Below are positions 1 through 8,619 of a stretch of DNA of 64,000 nt, one piece after another; position 1 is the first letter of the stretch; each line of letters opens with the position of its first letter. Source of the DNA: an uncultured Rikenellaceae bacterium (lineage in GTDB: Bacteria > Bacteroidota > Bacteroidia > Bacteroidales > Rikenellaceae); the NCBI GenBank assembly GCA_944325305.1, contig CALUZO010000017.1:1-64000 (forward strand). The letters run 5' to 3'. Made by a program: the position numbers and the translations under genes. The notes below the pieces were generated by a model, which worked only from the letters and a program-made list of their open reading frames with translations, was not told the origin of the DNA and searched no databases.

Positions 1-90
1 GTTCAAGTTGGCATTTTCACGGTTTCAGTTGGCACCCGTCCAAATCGCCAAAACCCCATAAATCATTAACTTTCAATCATATTTCCGTGA

Positions 91-125
91 TTTGCTCAGT
101 ATCTCACTTTTTTGTATTATCTTTG
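91..125 (+). promoter_or_regulatory. Bacteroidota-type promoter of the EamA transporter
   Basis: A TATCTTTG box at 118-125 fits the TAnnTTTG -7 consensus. A TTTG lies at 91-94, but the 23-nt spacing is a little long. The box excludes any translation start upstream of it and supports the ATG at 143. Confidence 0.55.
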
Positions 126-142
126 CCGCAAAATATCGCCAC

Positions 143-1093
143 ATGAACACCAGAATCAAAGGATACATACTCGCAGCCATTGCCGCAGCCACTTACGGCA
201 TGAATCCGCTGTTTACGCTCCCGCTATACAAGGCGGGAATGGATCCGGATTCGGTGCTGTTTTTCCGCTATCTTTTGGCCATTCCGATACTTGGCATCAT
301 GATCAAAGCCCGTGGTCGTGATTTTAGGATCAAGCGCAATGAGATATTGCCTCTGATTTTACTGGGACTTCTGATGGCTCTTTCCTCCCTGCTGCTGTTT
401 CTGAGCTACACCTATATGGACGCCGGCATAGCATCGACCATATTGTTCATATATCCGGTTATGGTGGCCGTCATCATGGCGGCAGGATTCCACGAGAAGA
501 TCACGACACAAGGCATTCTCTGTATAGCCATGGCTCTCGTCGGGATCGTGCTGTTGTACAGGGGCGGCGACGGGTCGACACTGAATCTGACCGGAACACT
601 GATAGTAATGGCCGCCGCCCTCTCTTATGCGACATACATAGTCGGGGTAAACAGATCGCGGCTCAACAGCATGGCGACTCTCAAAATGACTTTCTACATA
701 CTCGTTTTCGGATTTATGCTGTTCTTCGTACGGGTAGATTTCGGTCAAAGTCTGCACGTTGTCGACAAGTGGTACCTGTGGGGCAATCTGTTGGCGCTGG
801 CCCTATTTCCGACGGCCATATCGTTCCTTTGCACGACATCAGCAGTGAAATACATAGGGTCGACTCCTACGGCAATTCTCGGGGCGCTCGAACCACTGAC
901 GGCCGTTTTCTTCGGAGTCATGGTATTCGGAGAGACTCTCACACTGCGTCTTGTCATCGGCATTATAATGATAATTCTCGCCGTCACACTCCTTATTGCC
1001 GGGAGCAACGTAAAGACCTACCTGGTACGTTTCCGCAAGCTGTTCCCGAAGTTACCGCGGAGAAAAAGGCGGCAAACGGAAATAAAGCGATGA
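143..1093 (+). CDS. EamA/DMT-family membrane transporter
   Basis: Predicted inner-membrane drug/metabolite transporter of 316 residues. Its hydrophobic segments are regularly spaced and consistent with ten transmembrane helices in two EamA repeats (roughly residues 5-140 and 150-285). The small-residue-rich motifs typical of the family are visible (TPTAILGALEPLTAVFFG near residue 255). The tail after the last helix is strongly basic (RRKRRQ), as expected for a cytoplasmic end. The substrate cannot be deduced. The start was placed at 143 because a -7 box sits at 118-125, so the in-frame codon at 92 would be upstream of the transcript. The stop overlaps the next start by four bases (ATGA), so the two genes are translationally coupled. 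Confidence 0.85.
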   Translation: MNTRIKGYILAAIAAATYGMNPLFTLPLYKAGMDPDSVLFFRYLLAIPILGIMIKARGRDFRIKRNEILPLILLGLLMALSSLLLFLSYTYMDAGIASTILFIYPVMVAVIMAAGFHEKITTQGILCIAMALVGIVLLYRGGDGSTLNLTGTLIVMAAALSYATYIVGVNRSRLNSMATLKMTFYILVFGFMLFFVRVDFGQSLHVVDKWYLWGNLLALALFPTAISFLCTTSAVKYIGSTPTAILGALEPLTAVFFGVMVFGETLTLRLVIGIIMIILAVTLLIAGSNVKTYLVRFRKLFPKLPRRKRRQTEIKR

Positions 1094-1680
1094 ATTACCT
1101 CGCACATATATTTCTCTCGGGCAACGACAGACGTGTAGAGATAGGAAATTTTATCGGCGACGCAGTAAAAGGCCATTCATACGAACTTTACCCGGAAGCC
1201 ATACGCCAAGGCATCCTCCTGCACCGAGCCATAGACGGATTTACCGACAACCACATGCTCGTACGCAAAACAGTACAGGATCTAAAACCGTACTTCGGCA
1301 GATATTCAGCCATAGTTCTTGACATTTTTTTCGACTACATGCTCGCATCGAGGTTCAGCGATTTTTCCGACATGTCACTCGGAAAGTTTTCAAGGCGTTT
1401 CTACCTGGCGCTCATAACCAACCGCCGCCATCTGCCACACCGTATAAAGCGCTTCATGTGGCACTTCATCGCCACCGACCGACTCTCCAGATATGCCGAC
1501 AAAGAGGGCATCCGTAGATCGCTGGAAATAATGGTCGCATACAAACACATCAGCATATCGCCATTGCAAGCCATCGAATATCTCGACGAGCATGAGGAGC
1601 ATCTACGTAGCATCTTCAACGAGTTTTTCAAAGAGTTGCAAACTTACGTCAACGAACTCTGTCTGACAGCAGGTCACTAA
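1090..1680 (+). CDS. Acyl carrier protein phosphodiesterase (AcpH/DUF479 family)
   Basis: A 196-residue protein of the DUF479/AcpH family, close to the length of E. coli AcpH. Characterised members hydrolyse 4'-phosphopantetheine from holo-acyl carrier protein. Likely metal-binding and catalytic motifs are present: the N-terminal NFIGDAVKG and HRAIDGFTD near residue 45, followed by a helical body. The start overlaps the stop of the upstream transporter (ATGA), so the pair forms an operon. Whether this enzyme acts on ACP here is inferred from the family; many Bacteroidota homologues are untested. Confidence 0.8.
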   Translation: MNYLAHIFLSGNDRRVEIGNFIGDAVKGHSYELYPEAIRQGILLHRAIDGFTDNHMLVRKTVQDLKPYFGRYSAIVLDIFFDYMLASRFSDFSDMSLGKFSRRFYLALITNRRHLPHRIKRFMWHFIATDRLSRYADKEGIRRSLEIMVAYKHISISPLQAIEYLDEHEEHLRSIFNEFFKELQTYVNELCLTAGH

Positions 1681-1852
1681 ACTCTTGCCCGCTGTATAGA
1701 CGGCATGCAAGCGGTACATTACAAATTCTCGCCAATCTCAACCGTACGACACGCCTTCTCAGTTTTGCCTCATATCTGTCGCGGGATTCACGACATCATG
1801 TTGTTCGGTGCAAATAATCATCCGAACAACCAGTTTAAAACAGCTGTTTTAC

Positions 1853-1860
1853 TATCTTTA
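1853..1860 (+). promoter_or_regulatory. -7 element of the DJ-1 family gene
   Basis: TATCTTTA is one base from the TAnnTTTG consensus and lies 24 nt before the ATG at 1885. No convincing -33 TTTG was found. Confidence 0.35.
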
Positions 1861-1884
1861 CAGAAATTATAATCCAAAAACAGT

Positions 1885-2427
1885 ATGAAAACGATATTTG
1901 TATTCCTCACCACGGGATTCGAGGAAATGGAGGCTCTCGGGACAGTTGATATTCTGCGCAGGGCAGGCCTGGAAGTGCAAACCGTTTCGCTCACCGGGAA
2001 CAAAACGGTAATGGCCAGTCACGGGGTTCCGGTCGTATCCGACACTCTTTTCGAAGAAGCACGGTTGGGAAATGCTGAAATGCTTGTCATTCCGGGAGGA
2101 ACCACCGCATTCAATGACCATGAAGGATTGAAAAAGGCCGTAAAGGAGTTCTACGATCAGGGACATAACGTGGCGGCTATCTGCGCGTCGCCGATTGTAC
2201 TCGGAGGCCTCGGTATTCTGAACGGGCGCAGGGCAACATGCTACCCGGGATTCGAACACTATCTGAAAGGGGCGAAGTTGGAAACAGAGAAGGCGGTGAT
2301 AGTCGACGGCAACGTGATCACAGGCAGAGGCCCCGGCCTCGTCATAGATTTCGCACTAAAGCTCGTCGAAATCGTGGCCGGCAAAGCAAAACGGGATGAA
2401 GTGGCCGAAAAACTACTGGTAAAATAA
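1885..2427 (+). CDS. DJ-1/PfpI (YajL-like) family protein
   Basis: A 180-residue cytoplasmic protein covering the whole DJ-1/PfpI domain. The nucleophile-elbow cysteine is Cys100 in AAICASP, and Glu16 in GFEEME matches the conserved glutamate of DJ-1 that tunes the cysteine. The family includes oxidative-stress chaperones and protein or glyoxal deglycases; the exact activity cannot be read from sequence. It is monocistronic: it has its own promoter-like box and is followed by a strong hairpin terminator before the convergent downstream gene. The spacing of the catalytic residues is intact, so the protein is probably active. Confidence 0.88.
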   Translation: MKTIFVFLTTGFEEMEALGTVDILRRAGLEVQTVSLTGNKTVMASHGVPVVSDTLFEEARLGNAEMLVIPGGTTAFNDHEGLKKAVKEFYDQGHNVAAICASPIVLGGLGILNGRRATCYPGFEHYLKGAKLETEKAVIVDGNVITGRGPGLVIDFALKLVEIVAGKAKRDEVAEKLLVK

Positions 2428-2508
2428 CATGCGTTTGAGAAGATCGAATGCACACACGACAGCATAAAACAGAATATTCTCACAAGTGAAACCACATATC
2501 GGGAGACT

Positions 2509-2551
2509 CTTTCCGCTGATTTGACATTGGTCAAATCAGCGGAAAGTTTTT
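2509..2551. terminator. Bidirectional terminator hairpin
   Basis: A 16-bp perfect stem (2509-2524 with 2531-2546) with a 6-nt loop is followed by a T run on the plus strand. It separates the convergent DJ-1 and DUF6125 genes. Confidence 0.8.
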
Positions 2552-2558
2552 CATCCGG

Positions 2559-3074
2559 CTAATCCTTCAACGTGAACCGCCAACAGCAGGCACAACTTCT
2601 GTCCGACACCTCAGGATAGCAACTTACCATTTCGGTTGTTATCCGTTCGTCTATCACGCTGGCAAATCCGGCATGTTCTATAATTCCGACCGAGGAACAC
2701 GGGTGATAAGGCATCCCCTTACTCTTCCGGGCAGACTGAACACGACATTCATTTACCTTGTATATGAGCGTGTTGCCATCCCTCAATATATCGACCGAAG
2801 GATTTGCCAAGGCCGAGAACCTTATCGAAAGAGCCTTCACCAATCCATCGAGGCCAGGTTTTTCTCCCAAACCAAGAAATTTTCTGATTCTCAGAGCCTC
2901 CGTACGTGTAAACCTCTTCCACACTTCCCTGTCATGATGCATGGCCTCGTCCATTCCACGGTCAGTCTCGACGGATTGGAACCAAAAGCCATCAAGAGCA
3001 TAAATATTTCGCGCATATATCTCCACCAGATCACGCAATTCGTCTGTCGTAAGTTTGTCAAATACCTTTTCCAT
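2559..3074 (-). CDS. DUF6125 family cytosolic protein
   Basis: A 171-residue soluble protein that resembles the DUF6125 family. The recognisable pattern is an N-terminal helix, the segment ALDGFWFQSVE, the invariant-looking EVWKRFTRTEA, and a C-terminal domain rich in Cys (CSSVG, SDRSCACCW) that may bind a metal or cofactor. No reaction is known to me for this family. The start at 3074 (MEKVFDK) was preferred over upstream in-frame codons because the promoter at 3162-3193 places the transcription start near 3155 and the homologous fold begins here. It is transcribed alone and convergent with the DJ-1 gene. Confidence 0.65.
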   Translation of the reverse strand: MEKVFDKLTTDELRDLVEIYARNIYALDGFWFQSVETDRGMDEAMHHDREVWKRFTRTEALRIRKFLGLGEKPGLDGLVKALSIRFSALANPSVDILRDGNTLIYKVNECRVQSARKSKGMPYHPCSSVGIIEHAGFASVIDERITTEMVSCYPEVSDRSCACCWRFTLKD

Positions 3075-3161
3075 ATGATTTCCAAAATAACAAGTCATCA
3101 CACTTTCTCGACCGGCAAGCGACACGGAACCGAGATACGCCATATAACTCCCCATCCACGG

Positions 3162-3193
3162 CAAAGATAGCCAAGCGGCCTCTGCACTGCAAA
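3162..3193 (-). promoter_or_regulatory. Promoter of the DUF6125 gene
   Basis: On the minus strand, TTTG (3190-3193), a 20-nt spacer and TATCTTTG (3162-3169) match the Bacteroidota sigma-A consensus in sequence and spacing. Confidence 0.75.
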
Positions 3194-3299
3194 CTACATC
3201 AACTGCAAAAATAATATGGCCTTTTTACATTATGTAATGTCAGCAATAAGTTGCAGCGATCGGATGCATCTTGCAAAACGCGCCTGATTTTCCAATGCC

Positions 3300-3346
3300 A
3301 TCACGCAGCAGGCCAGCCACAATAGGTGGCTGGCCTGCTGCGTGAT
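3300..3346. terminator. Terminator hairpin downstream of rho
   Basis: A perfect 21-bp inverted repeat (3300-3320 with 3326-3346) with a 5-nt loop sits 20 nt after the rho stop codon. There is no strong T run, so it may act as an RNA 3'-end stabiliser as well as a terminator. Confidence 0.7.
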
Positions 3347-3365
3347 ATAAAACGTAATCAGACAG

Positions 3366-5141
3366 TTATTTGTTCATCGTAATCAGCAACTCTTCGTTAC
3401 TGGTTGTCGATTCCATGTGTTTTTTGATCTCTTCCATTGCCTCTACCGATGTCATGTCGGCAAGGAAACGCCGCAACACCCATGTCTTCTGGAGGACCTC
3501 CTTACTGAGCAGCAGGTCTTCACGACGTGTCCCCGAGGCAATGACATCTACTGCCGGATAAACACGCTTATTGGCCAGTTTGCGGTCGAGCTGGAGCTCC
3601 ATATTACCCGTACCCTTGAATTCCTCGAAAATGACTTCATCCATCTTGGAGCCGGTATCTATAAGCGCAGTAGCGATAATGGTAAGCGAACCCCGTTCTT
3701 CGGTATTACGTGCCGCACCGAAAAAGCGTTTGGGTTTGTGAAGGGCATTGGCATCCACACCGCCCGAAAGCACTTTGCCCGATGCAGGCTGAACCGTATT
3801 GTAAGCCCTCGCAAGACGTGTTATCGAATCGAGAAATATAACAACATCATGCCCGCATTCGACCATGCGTTTAGCCTTTTCCAGGACCATTTCGGCCACT
3901 TTCACATGACGTGTGGCCTGTTCGTCGAATGTAGACGCAATAACCTCGGCTTTAACGTTGCGGGCCATTTCCGTAACCTCTTCAGGACGTTCGTCGATCA
4001 GAAGCACTATCATATAGACCTCCGGATGGTTGTCTGCTATAGCATTGGCTATCGACTGAAGCAATACAGTCTTACCTGTTTTAGGCTGTGCCACGATAAG
4101 TCCGCGCTGTCCTTTTCCTATCGGCGAGAAAAGATCCACAACCCTTGTCGAAAGATTGTTGTGTCCGTTTCCTGTAAGTGTAAACTTTTCGGTAGGGAAA
4201 AGAGGCGTCATAAACTCGAACTGTACACGATCGCGTATCATATCGGGTTTGAGGCCGTTGACGAAATTGACCTTCACCAGCGGAAAATATTTTTCGCCCT
4301 CTTTCGGCGGGCGAATAGTTCCCTGGACCGTATCGCCAGCCTTTAGTCCGAGTAGTTTGATCTGTGACGGCGACACGTATATGTCGTCGGGAGAGTTCAG
4401 ATAGTTATAATCTGCCGAGCGAAGAAATCCGTAACCATCCGGCATTATTTCCAATACTCCTTCGCCTTCCACCACACCCTCGAAATCATCGCGTGTCTCC
4501 TTGATCTTCGGTATGCCGCCATCCTGTTGTTGTTCGACAGGTTTGCGGCCACGTTTACCTTTTTGCTGTTGTTGAATGGCCTCTGGCTTGTCATTACGTA
4601 TCTCTTCGTCACGGTTGTCCTGCACATCAGTAGATATCTGATATTGGTCATCCATTTCCGGTTCGTTCTGTATGACGGGTCGAAAACCAGTATCCGGATG
4701 TGTCCCGTCAAAAGCAGCGTCGATCTTTCCGCCAACGATATTATCTCCCTCGCCCTCCGGAAGTTCACTACCGCGCACCTTGTGTTCGTATGGAGCAGAA
4801 TATTCGACAGCTTCTCCGCGGCTGATACGTTTGCGGCGGCGACCGCTCTGATCGGCAGAGGCATGTTCCGGAGCGCCTTCCGATTTTACATCCGTCGGCA
4901 CGAATGCCGATTCATCTCTCTGTTGCGCAACCGCTTTAGGTTTACGGCCTCTACGTACAACCGGAACGGCATCTGTCTTCGTGGGAGCAGAGTCTTCACG
5001 GCCGGCATTATCGTCCGATGCAACTTCTATGATCTTTGCTATAAGGTCGTTCTTTTTCATCTGGGCCTTTATGCCGAGCGAACGACCGATCTCACGAAGT
5101 TCAGCCAGACTCTTGCCCTTCAACACATTAATATCCTGCAT
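3366..5141 (-). CDS. rho: Transcription termination factor Rho with long N-terminal disordered insertion
   Basis: Hexameric RNA-dependent ATPase that ends transcription. Order of parts in the 591 residues: Rho N-terminal helical domain (1-42); a low-complexity charged and Gln-rich insert (about 43-222) absent from the 419-residue E. coli protein; the cold-shock-like RNA-binding domain (about 223-296); and the ATPase with Walker A AQPKTGKT (351-358) and Walker B DVVIFLD (432-438). The insert contains two RGRKP motifs resembling AT-hooks (about residues 64-68 and 197-201). Long inserts of this kind are typical of Bacteroidota Rho, and in Bacteroides such a region has been linked to phase separation. 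The gene has its own promoter and a hairpin after the stop. Confidence 0.97.
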   Translation of the reverse strand: MQDINVLKGKSLAELREIGRSLGIKAQMKKNDLIAKIIEVASDDNAGREDSAPTKTDAVPVVRRGRKPKAVAQQRDESAFVPTDVKSEGAPEHASADQSGRRRKRISRGEAVEYSAPYEHKVRGSELPEGEGDNIVGGKIDAAFDGTHPDTGFRPVIQNEPEMDDQYQISTDVQDNRDEEIRNDKPEAIQQQQKGKRGRKPVEQQQDGGIPKIKETRDDFEGVVEGEGVLEIMPDGYGFLRSADYNYLNSPDDIYVSPSQIKLLGLKAGDTVQGTIRPPKEGEKYFPLVKVNFVNGLKPDMIRDRVQFEFMTPLFPTEKFTLTGNGHNNLSTRVVDLFSPIGKGQRGLIVAQPKTGKTVLLQSIANAIADNHPEVYMIVLLIDERPEEVTEMARNVKAEVIASTFDEQATRHVKVAEMVLEKAKRMVECGHDVVIFLDSITRLARAYNTVQPASGKVLSGGVDANALHKPKRFFGAARNTEERGSLTIIATALIDTGSKMDEVIFEEFKGTGNMELQLDRKLANKRVYPAVDVIASGTRREDLLLSKEVLQKTWVLRRFLADMTSVEAMEEIKKHMESTTSNEELLITMNK

Positions 5142-5213
5142 ACGAGAAACTTAACTCTATGTTTGGTGATTGTCGACAGCCCAGGGACAGGCCGTCAATA
5201 GAATTTGTTACCA

Positions 5214-5243
5214 CAAATATACGAATAATCACGGAAATACAAA
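5214..5243 (-). promoter_or_regulatory. Promoter of rho
   Basis: Minus-strand TTTG (5240-5243), an 18-nt spacer and TATATTTG (5214-5221). It predicts a leader of roughly 65 nt before the rho start at 5141. Confidence 0.6.
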
Positions 5244-5279
5244 TTTCCGGCCACTCTATTTTCGGGGACAATGATTTTC

Positions 5280-6035
5280 TCAGAACTTCCGAGACATCAG
5301 TGCCGCTACTCTCTCGAGGTCCTCCGGCGTATCGACAGCCACCGTCTCGGTAATGACTTCGACCGTTTTTATCCGATAGCCGTTTTCGAGCCAGCGCAGC
5401 TGTTCGAGCGATTCGGCCAGTTCGAGTACACCCTGCGGCAAATGGGTCACGGCGCGAAGCACATCGGCCCGCCAAGCATAGACACCTATATGTTTGAGAT
5501 ATTTGTGAGTTTTCTGCCATTCGCCGGGTTCCACATTACGCAAATAAGGGATGACGCTCCGACTGAAATAGAGTGCATCTCCGGATGCCGAAACCACTAC
5601 CTTCGGGGTATTCGGATTCGTTATCTCCTCCCCCTCTCCGAACGGTTTGACGAGTGTAGCTATCTGGACATCGTTGTTCGTGAATGCATCTTTTATCTTG
5701 ACCAGATGTTCCTCGGCGATAAACGGTTCGTCGCCTTGTATGTTTACAACTACGTCGAACCTGCATCCGGTCGAGCGTTCTATTTCGGACAAAGCCTCGG
5801 CACACCTGTCCGTTCCGCTCCTGTGTGCGGCAGAGGTCATCACTACCCTCCCCCCGAAGTTTTCAACAGCCTGTTCTATGCGCGTATCGTCGGTCGCCAC
5901 CCAACATTCGGCAAAGTATTGCGAGACACGTTCGTACACATGCTGCACCATTGGCTTCCCTCCTATCTCAGCCAAAGGTTTGCCAGGGAAGCGTGTCGAA
6001 GCATAACGGGAAGGTATTATAGCAAGAAATTTCAT
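5280..6035 (-). CDS. kdsB: 3-deoxy-manno-octulosonate cytidylyltransferase (CMP-KDO synthetase)
   Basis: A 251-residue cytoplasmic enzyme that activates KDO with CTP for lipopolysaccharide inner-core synthesis. The N-terminal nucleotide-binding signature IPSRYASTRFPGKPL and the NIQGDEPF metal/substrate motif are both intact, and the length is normal for the family. It is divergent from the LuxC-type gene, with about 90 nt between the two starts. The gap to rho holds the rho promoter, so kdsB and rho are probably separate units. Confidence 0.96.
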   Translation of the reverse strand: MKFLAIIPSRYASTRFPGKPLAEIGGKPMVQHVYERVSQYFAECWVATDDTRIEQAVENFGGRVVMTSAAHRSGTDRCAEALSEIERSTGCRFDVVVNIQGDEPFIAEEHLVKIKDAFTNNDVQIATLVKPFGEGEEITNPNTPKVVVSASGDALYFSRSVIPYLRNVEPGEWQKTHKYLKHIGVYAWRADVLRAVTHLPQGVLELAESLEQLRWLENGYRIKTVEVITETVAVDTPEDLERVAALMSRKF

Positions 6036-6115
6036 TTCGGCAACTTATGAAAACATGATGACTGCACAAGATGCATCTTATACCGTACAAATATCGTGGT
6101 TTTTAATGAAATTCC

Positions 6116-6123
6116 TATCTTTG
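6116..6123 (+). promoter_or_regulatory. -7 element of the LuxC-type gene, almost at the start codon
   Basis: TATCTTTG ends only five nucleotides before the ATG at 6129, so transcription would begin at or next to the start codon. No clear -33 TTTG is present. Confidence 0.5.
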
Positions 6124-6128
6124 TTACG

Positions 6129-7130
6129 ATGAAAGTAGACAGGAATAGACTAATCGAGGTTTTCGCCGAACTCGGACACAGGCTGGCTGAATTCGGTCGC
6201 GACGACGCAAGCATGCGGATTGTCGCCGATGCCGCAAACGACAATGCATGGTTCTCGCCAGCCGACATAATTATGTCGGCAAGCAATATCCGCCATCAGA
6301 TGCTGTCAGAGGCAGCCCTCAGAGAGTGGTGCAGCGCCTATCCCATCATACGCTCACCGAAGAATGTCGGCCTCATCATGGCTGGAAATATTCCGTTGGT
6401 AGGTTTTTTCGACATGCTCTGCATCCTGATAAGCGGCCACAAACTGTATTACAAACCCTCATCGAAGGACTCCGTACTCACAGAATACATAGCTTCGCAA
6501 CTCAAGTCAATAGATGACGAACTACCCGTATATAAATTCGACGGCGAGAGAATAGATGCGATTATAGCTACCGGAAGCGACAATACCAACCGATATTTCC
6601 GCAGCCGTTACGGGACGATTCCATCCATATTCAGGGGAAGCCGATCATCGGTCGCAGTGTTGGATGGCAGCGAAACCGACATGGAACTCACGGCACTGGC
6701 AAACGATATATTTTCATATTCCGGACTGGGATGCCGCAATGTAAGCCATCTGATCGTACCGGAAGGGTATGATTTCGGGAGACTTGGCAAGGCTCTCGAC
6801 ACATGGGAGATTCCCAATCCAAAATACATCAACAACTTCAGACAGCGTTCGGCAATGCTCGACGTGGAAAGGAAGTCTCATGTCAAAGGCCGGCATTACA
6901 TCCTTCGCGAAGAGCCCGACTTTCCGGCCTATATAAGCGAAATTACATGGCAAATGGCCGAAAGCAACGATGAAACCATGCAATGGCTCGCCGCAAACGA
7001 CAACCGCACACAATGTATCGTAGGCAAAGTCGGCCATCCACGTTGCGTACCGTTCGGCCAATCGCAGTCGCCCGGTCTCACGGACTATCCGGACGCTGTG
7101 GACGTAATGGAGTTCCTGTCCGGACTCTGA
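6129..7130 (+). CDS. Acyl-CoA reductase, LuxC-like
   Basis: A 333-residue protein of the LuxC/acyl-CoA reductase family. These enzymes reduce fatty acyl-CoA or acyl-ACP to an aldehyde using NADPH through an acyl-cysteine intermediate. The expected nucleophile is Cys202 in YSGLGCRN, preceded by the nucleotide-binding region (SPKNVGLIMAGNIPLVGF near residue 76). It is shorter than luminescence LuxC proteins, as is usual for Bacteroidota members, and there are no lux partners nearby, so its pathway is unknown. The start at 6129 is favoured because the promoter box lies between it and the earlier in-frame codon at 6096. Confidence 0.8.
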   Translation: MKVDRNRLIEVFAELGHRLAEFGRDDASMRIVADAANDNAWFSPADIIMSASNIRHQMLSEAALREWCSAYPIIRSPKNVGLIMAGNIPLVGFFDMLCILISGHKLYYKPSSKDSVLTEYIASQLKSIDDELPVYKFDGERIDAIIATGSDNTNRYFRSRYGTIPSIFRGSRSSVAVLDGSETDMELTALANDIFSYSGLGCRNVSHLIVPEGYDFGRLGKALDTWEIPNPKYINNFRQRSAMLDVERKSHVKGRHYILREEPDFPAYISEITWQMAESNDETMQWLAANDNRTQCIVGKVGHPRCVPFGQSQSPGLTDYPDAVDVMEFLSGL

Positions 7131-7204
7131 AAAACAACAATATATTTGCCGGTACATGATACATTTATCCTGTAAAAAACTGTAGTTACCAAAACCGATC
7201 TGCT

Positions 7205-7705
7205 ATGGCTATGATATACAAACTCAGGATGCTGAGCGACGAAAACGACAATTTCCTGCGCGAATACGAAGTGGACGGCAGCAGTACGCTGTTCGACCTG
7301 CACAACCTTATTTCCGACGATCTTGGATTCGAACGCGATGGCGTCGTATCTTTTTTCGCATCGGACGCAAAATGGAACAAACTAGTAGAATTCACACTGG
7401 TCGATATGGGCGAAGAGGGCCCGATACCAATGCAGAATGTTACTGTCGCCGATGTTCTCAATCTGCCGCAGGCAAGGTTGATATACCTATTCGACATGTT
7501 CAACGACCGGTCGCTGTATATCGAATCTGGCGGCTCGGCAAAGCCAGCGACAAATACTGTTTATCCGCGCGTGGCAACCTCGGTAGCACCAGCGCCCAAC
7601 CAATACGAACCCTCCGGCACGGAAAGCAACAACTCCATATTTGATGAGGCCATGAGTGAGTTCGAGGATTTCGAAGGCGACGATTATTATGACGATGAAT
7701 TCTAA
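7205..7705 (+). CDS. Plasmid pRiA4b ORF-3-like family protein
   Basis: A 166-residue acidic protein of the pRiA4b ORF-3/IS1096 TnpR-like family. The N-terminal 100 residues form the conserved beta-rich domain (YKLRMLSDENDNFLREYEV, LVDMGEEGPIP, YLFDMFNDRSLYIE). The tail is low-complexity and ends in a run of Asp, Glu and Tyr. The function of the family is unknown. Despite its name there is no sign of a transposon or plasmid here, and the gene overlaps miaA by 17 bases, an arrangement that suggests co-expression. A TATATTTG box at 7141-7148 could be its promoter. The start could also be the second Met at 7211. Confidence 0.75.
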   Translation: MAMIYKLRMLSDENDNFLREYEVDGSSTLFDLHNLISDDLGFERDGVVSFFASDAKWNKLVEFTLVDMGEEGPIPMQNVTVADVLNLPQARLIYLFDMFNDRSLYIESGGSAKPATNTVYPRVATSVAPAPNQYEPSGTESNNSIFDEAMSEFEDFEGDDYYDDEF

Positions 7706-8606
7706 AACACTCGTCGTGATCGCCGGCCCCACGGGTTCCGGGAAGACCGACCTCGGGATCGCTGTTGCCGAATACTTCTCCTCGCCGGTGATCTCGGCCG
7801 ATTCGCGGCAAATATTCCGCGGCATGGCAATCGGCACAGCACAGCCCGACACCGACCAACTCGCCAGAGTCAAGCACTATTTCGTCGCTTCACACGACAT
7901 AACCGAACCCTACACGAGCGGCAAATACGAAACCGATGCTCTCGAATTACTGTCCAGACTATTTGAAAAGCATGACATAGTAATAGCCGTAGGTGGTTCG
8001 GGACTTTACATAGACGCACTCTGCGGCGGGCTCGACGCCATACCAAAAGGCGACCCGGAGATCCGCAAACGGCTCACCGAACGACTCGCCGCCGAAGGAC
8101 TGGAACCACTTACGGACGAACTGCGAAAACTCGATCCGGAATATTACGAAAAAGTGGACAGAAACAACCCAAACCGTGTTATACGGGCCCTGGAGGTGTG
8201 CATACAGACCGGACAGCCCTACTCCTCGTTCAGAACCGGTGTCACGAAAAAGAGAAATTTCGACATCATAAAGATCGGCACACTTCTCGACAGAGGCGAA
8301 CTGTATGAACGCATCAACAAACGCGTCGACAACATGATGGATGCAGGATTAGAGGAAGAGGCGCGCAGGCTATACCCTCATCGCGAACTGAACGCCCTGC
8401 AAACTGTCGGTTACCGCGAACTCTTCGAATATTTCGACGGCAAGATATCAAGAGAGGTGGCCGTAGAGCTTATTAAACGCAACTCGCGCAGGTATGCCAA
8501 GCGCCAGATGACCTGGTTCGGGCGTGACGAAACCATCCGCTGGATGAACCCCCGCGACACAAACGGAGTCATTACTTTCATAAACGAAACTATAAATCAC
8601 CATTAA
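7689..8606 (+). CDS. miaA: tRNA dimethylallyltransferase
   Basis: About 305 residues. Transfers a dimethylallyl group from DMAPP to A37 of tRNAs that read UNN codons. The P-loop GPTGSGKT is at residues 13-20; the DSRQIFRGMAIGTAQP segment and the tRNA-binding NPNRVIRALE follow in normal order. Length is typical. Two ATG codons (7689 and 7695) lie inside the end of the upstream gene and either could be used. A short 13-nt gap follows before the exported nitroreductase gene. Confidence 0.95.
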   Translation: MTMNSKTLVVIAGPTGSGKTDLGIAVAEYFSSPVISADSRQIFRGMAIGTAQPDTDQLARVKHYFVASHDITEPYTSGKYETDALELLSRLFEKHDIVIAVGGSGLYIDALCGGLDAIPKGDPEIRKRLTERLAAEGLEPLTDELRKLDPEYYEKVDRNNPNRVIRALEVCIQTGQPYSSFRTGVTKKRNFDIIKIGTLLDRGELYERINKRVDNMMDAGLEEEARRLYPHRELNALQTVGYRELFEYFDGKISREVAVELIKRNSRRYAKRQMTWFGRDETIRWMNPRDTNGVITFINETINHH

Positions 8607-8619
8607 TCCCCCGTGCAAT

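Noticed and set aside
769..1089. In-frame extension upstream of the AcpH-like gene
   Set aside because: Overlaps the transporter gene in another frame; the ATG at 1090 gives the family-normal N-terminus.
3417..4346. 309-codon plus-strand frame opposite rho
   Set aside because: Antisense to a clearly functional gene; no domain, promoter or signal peptide.
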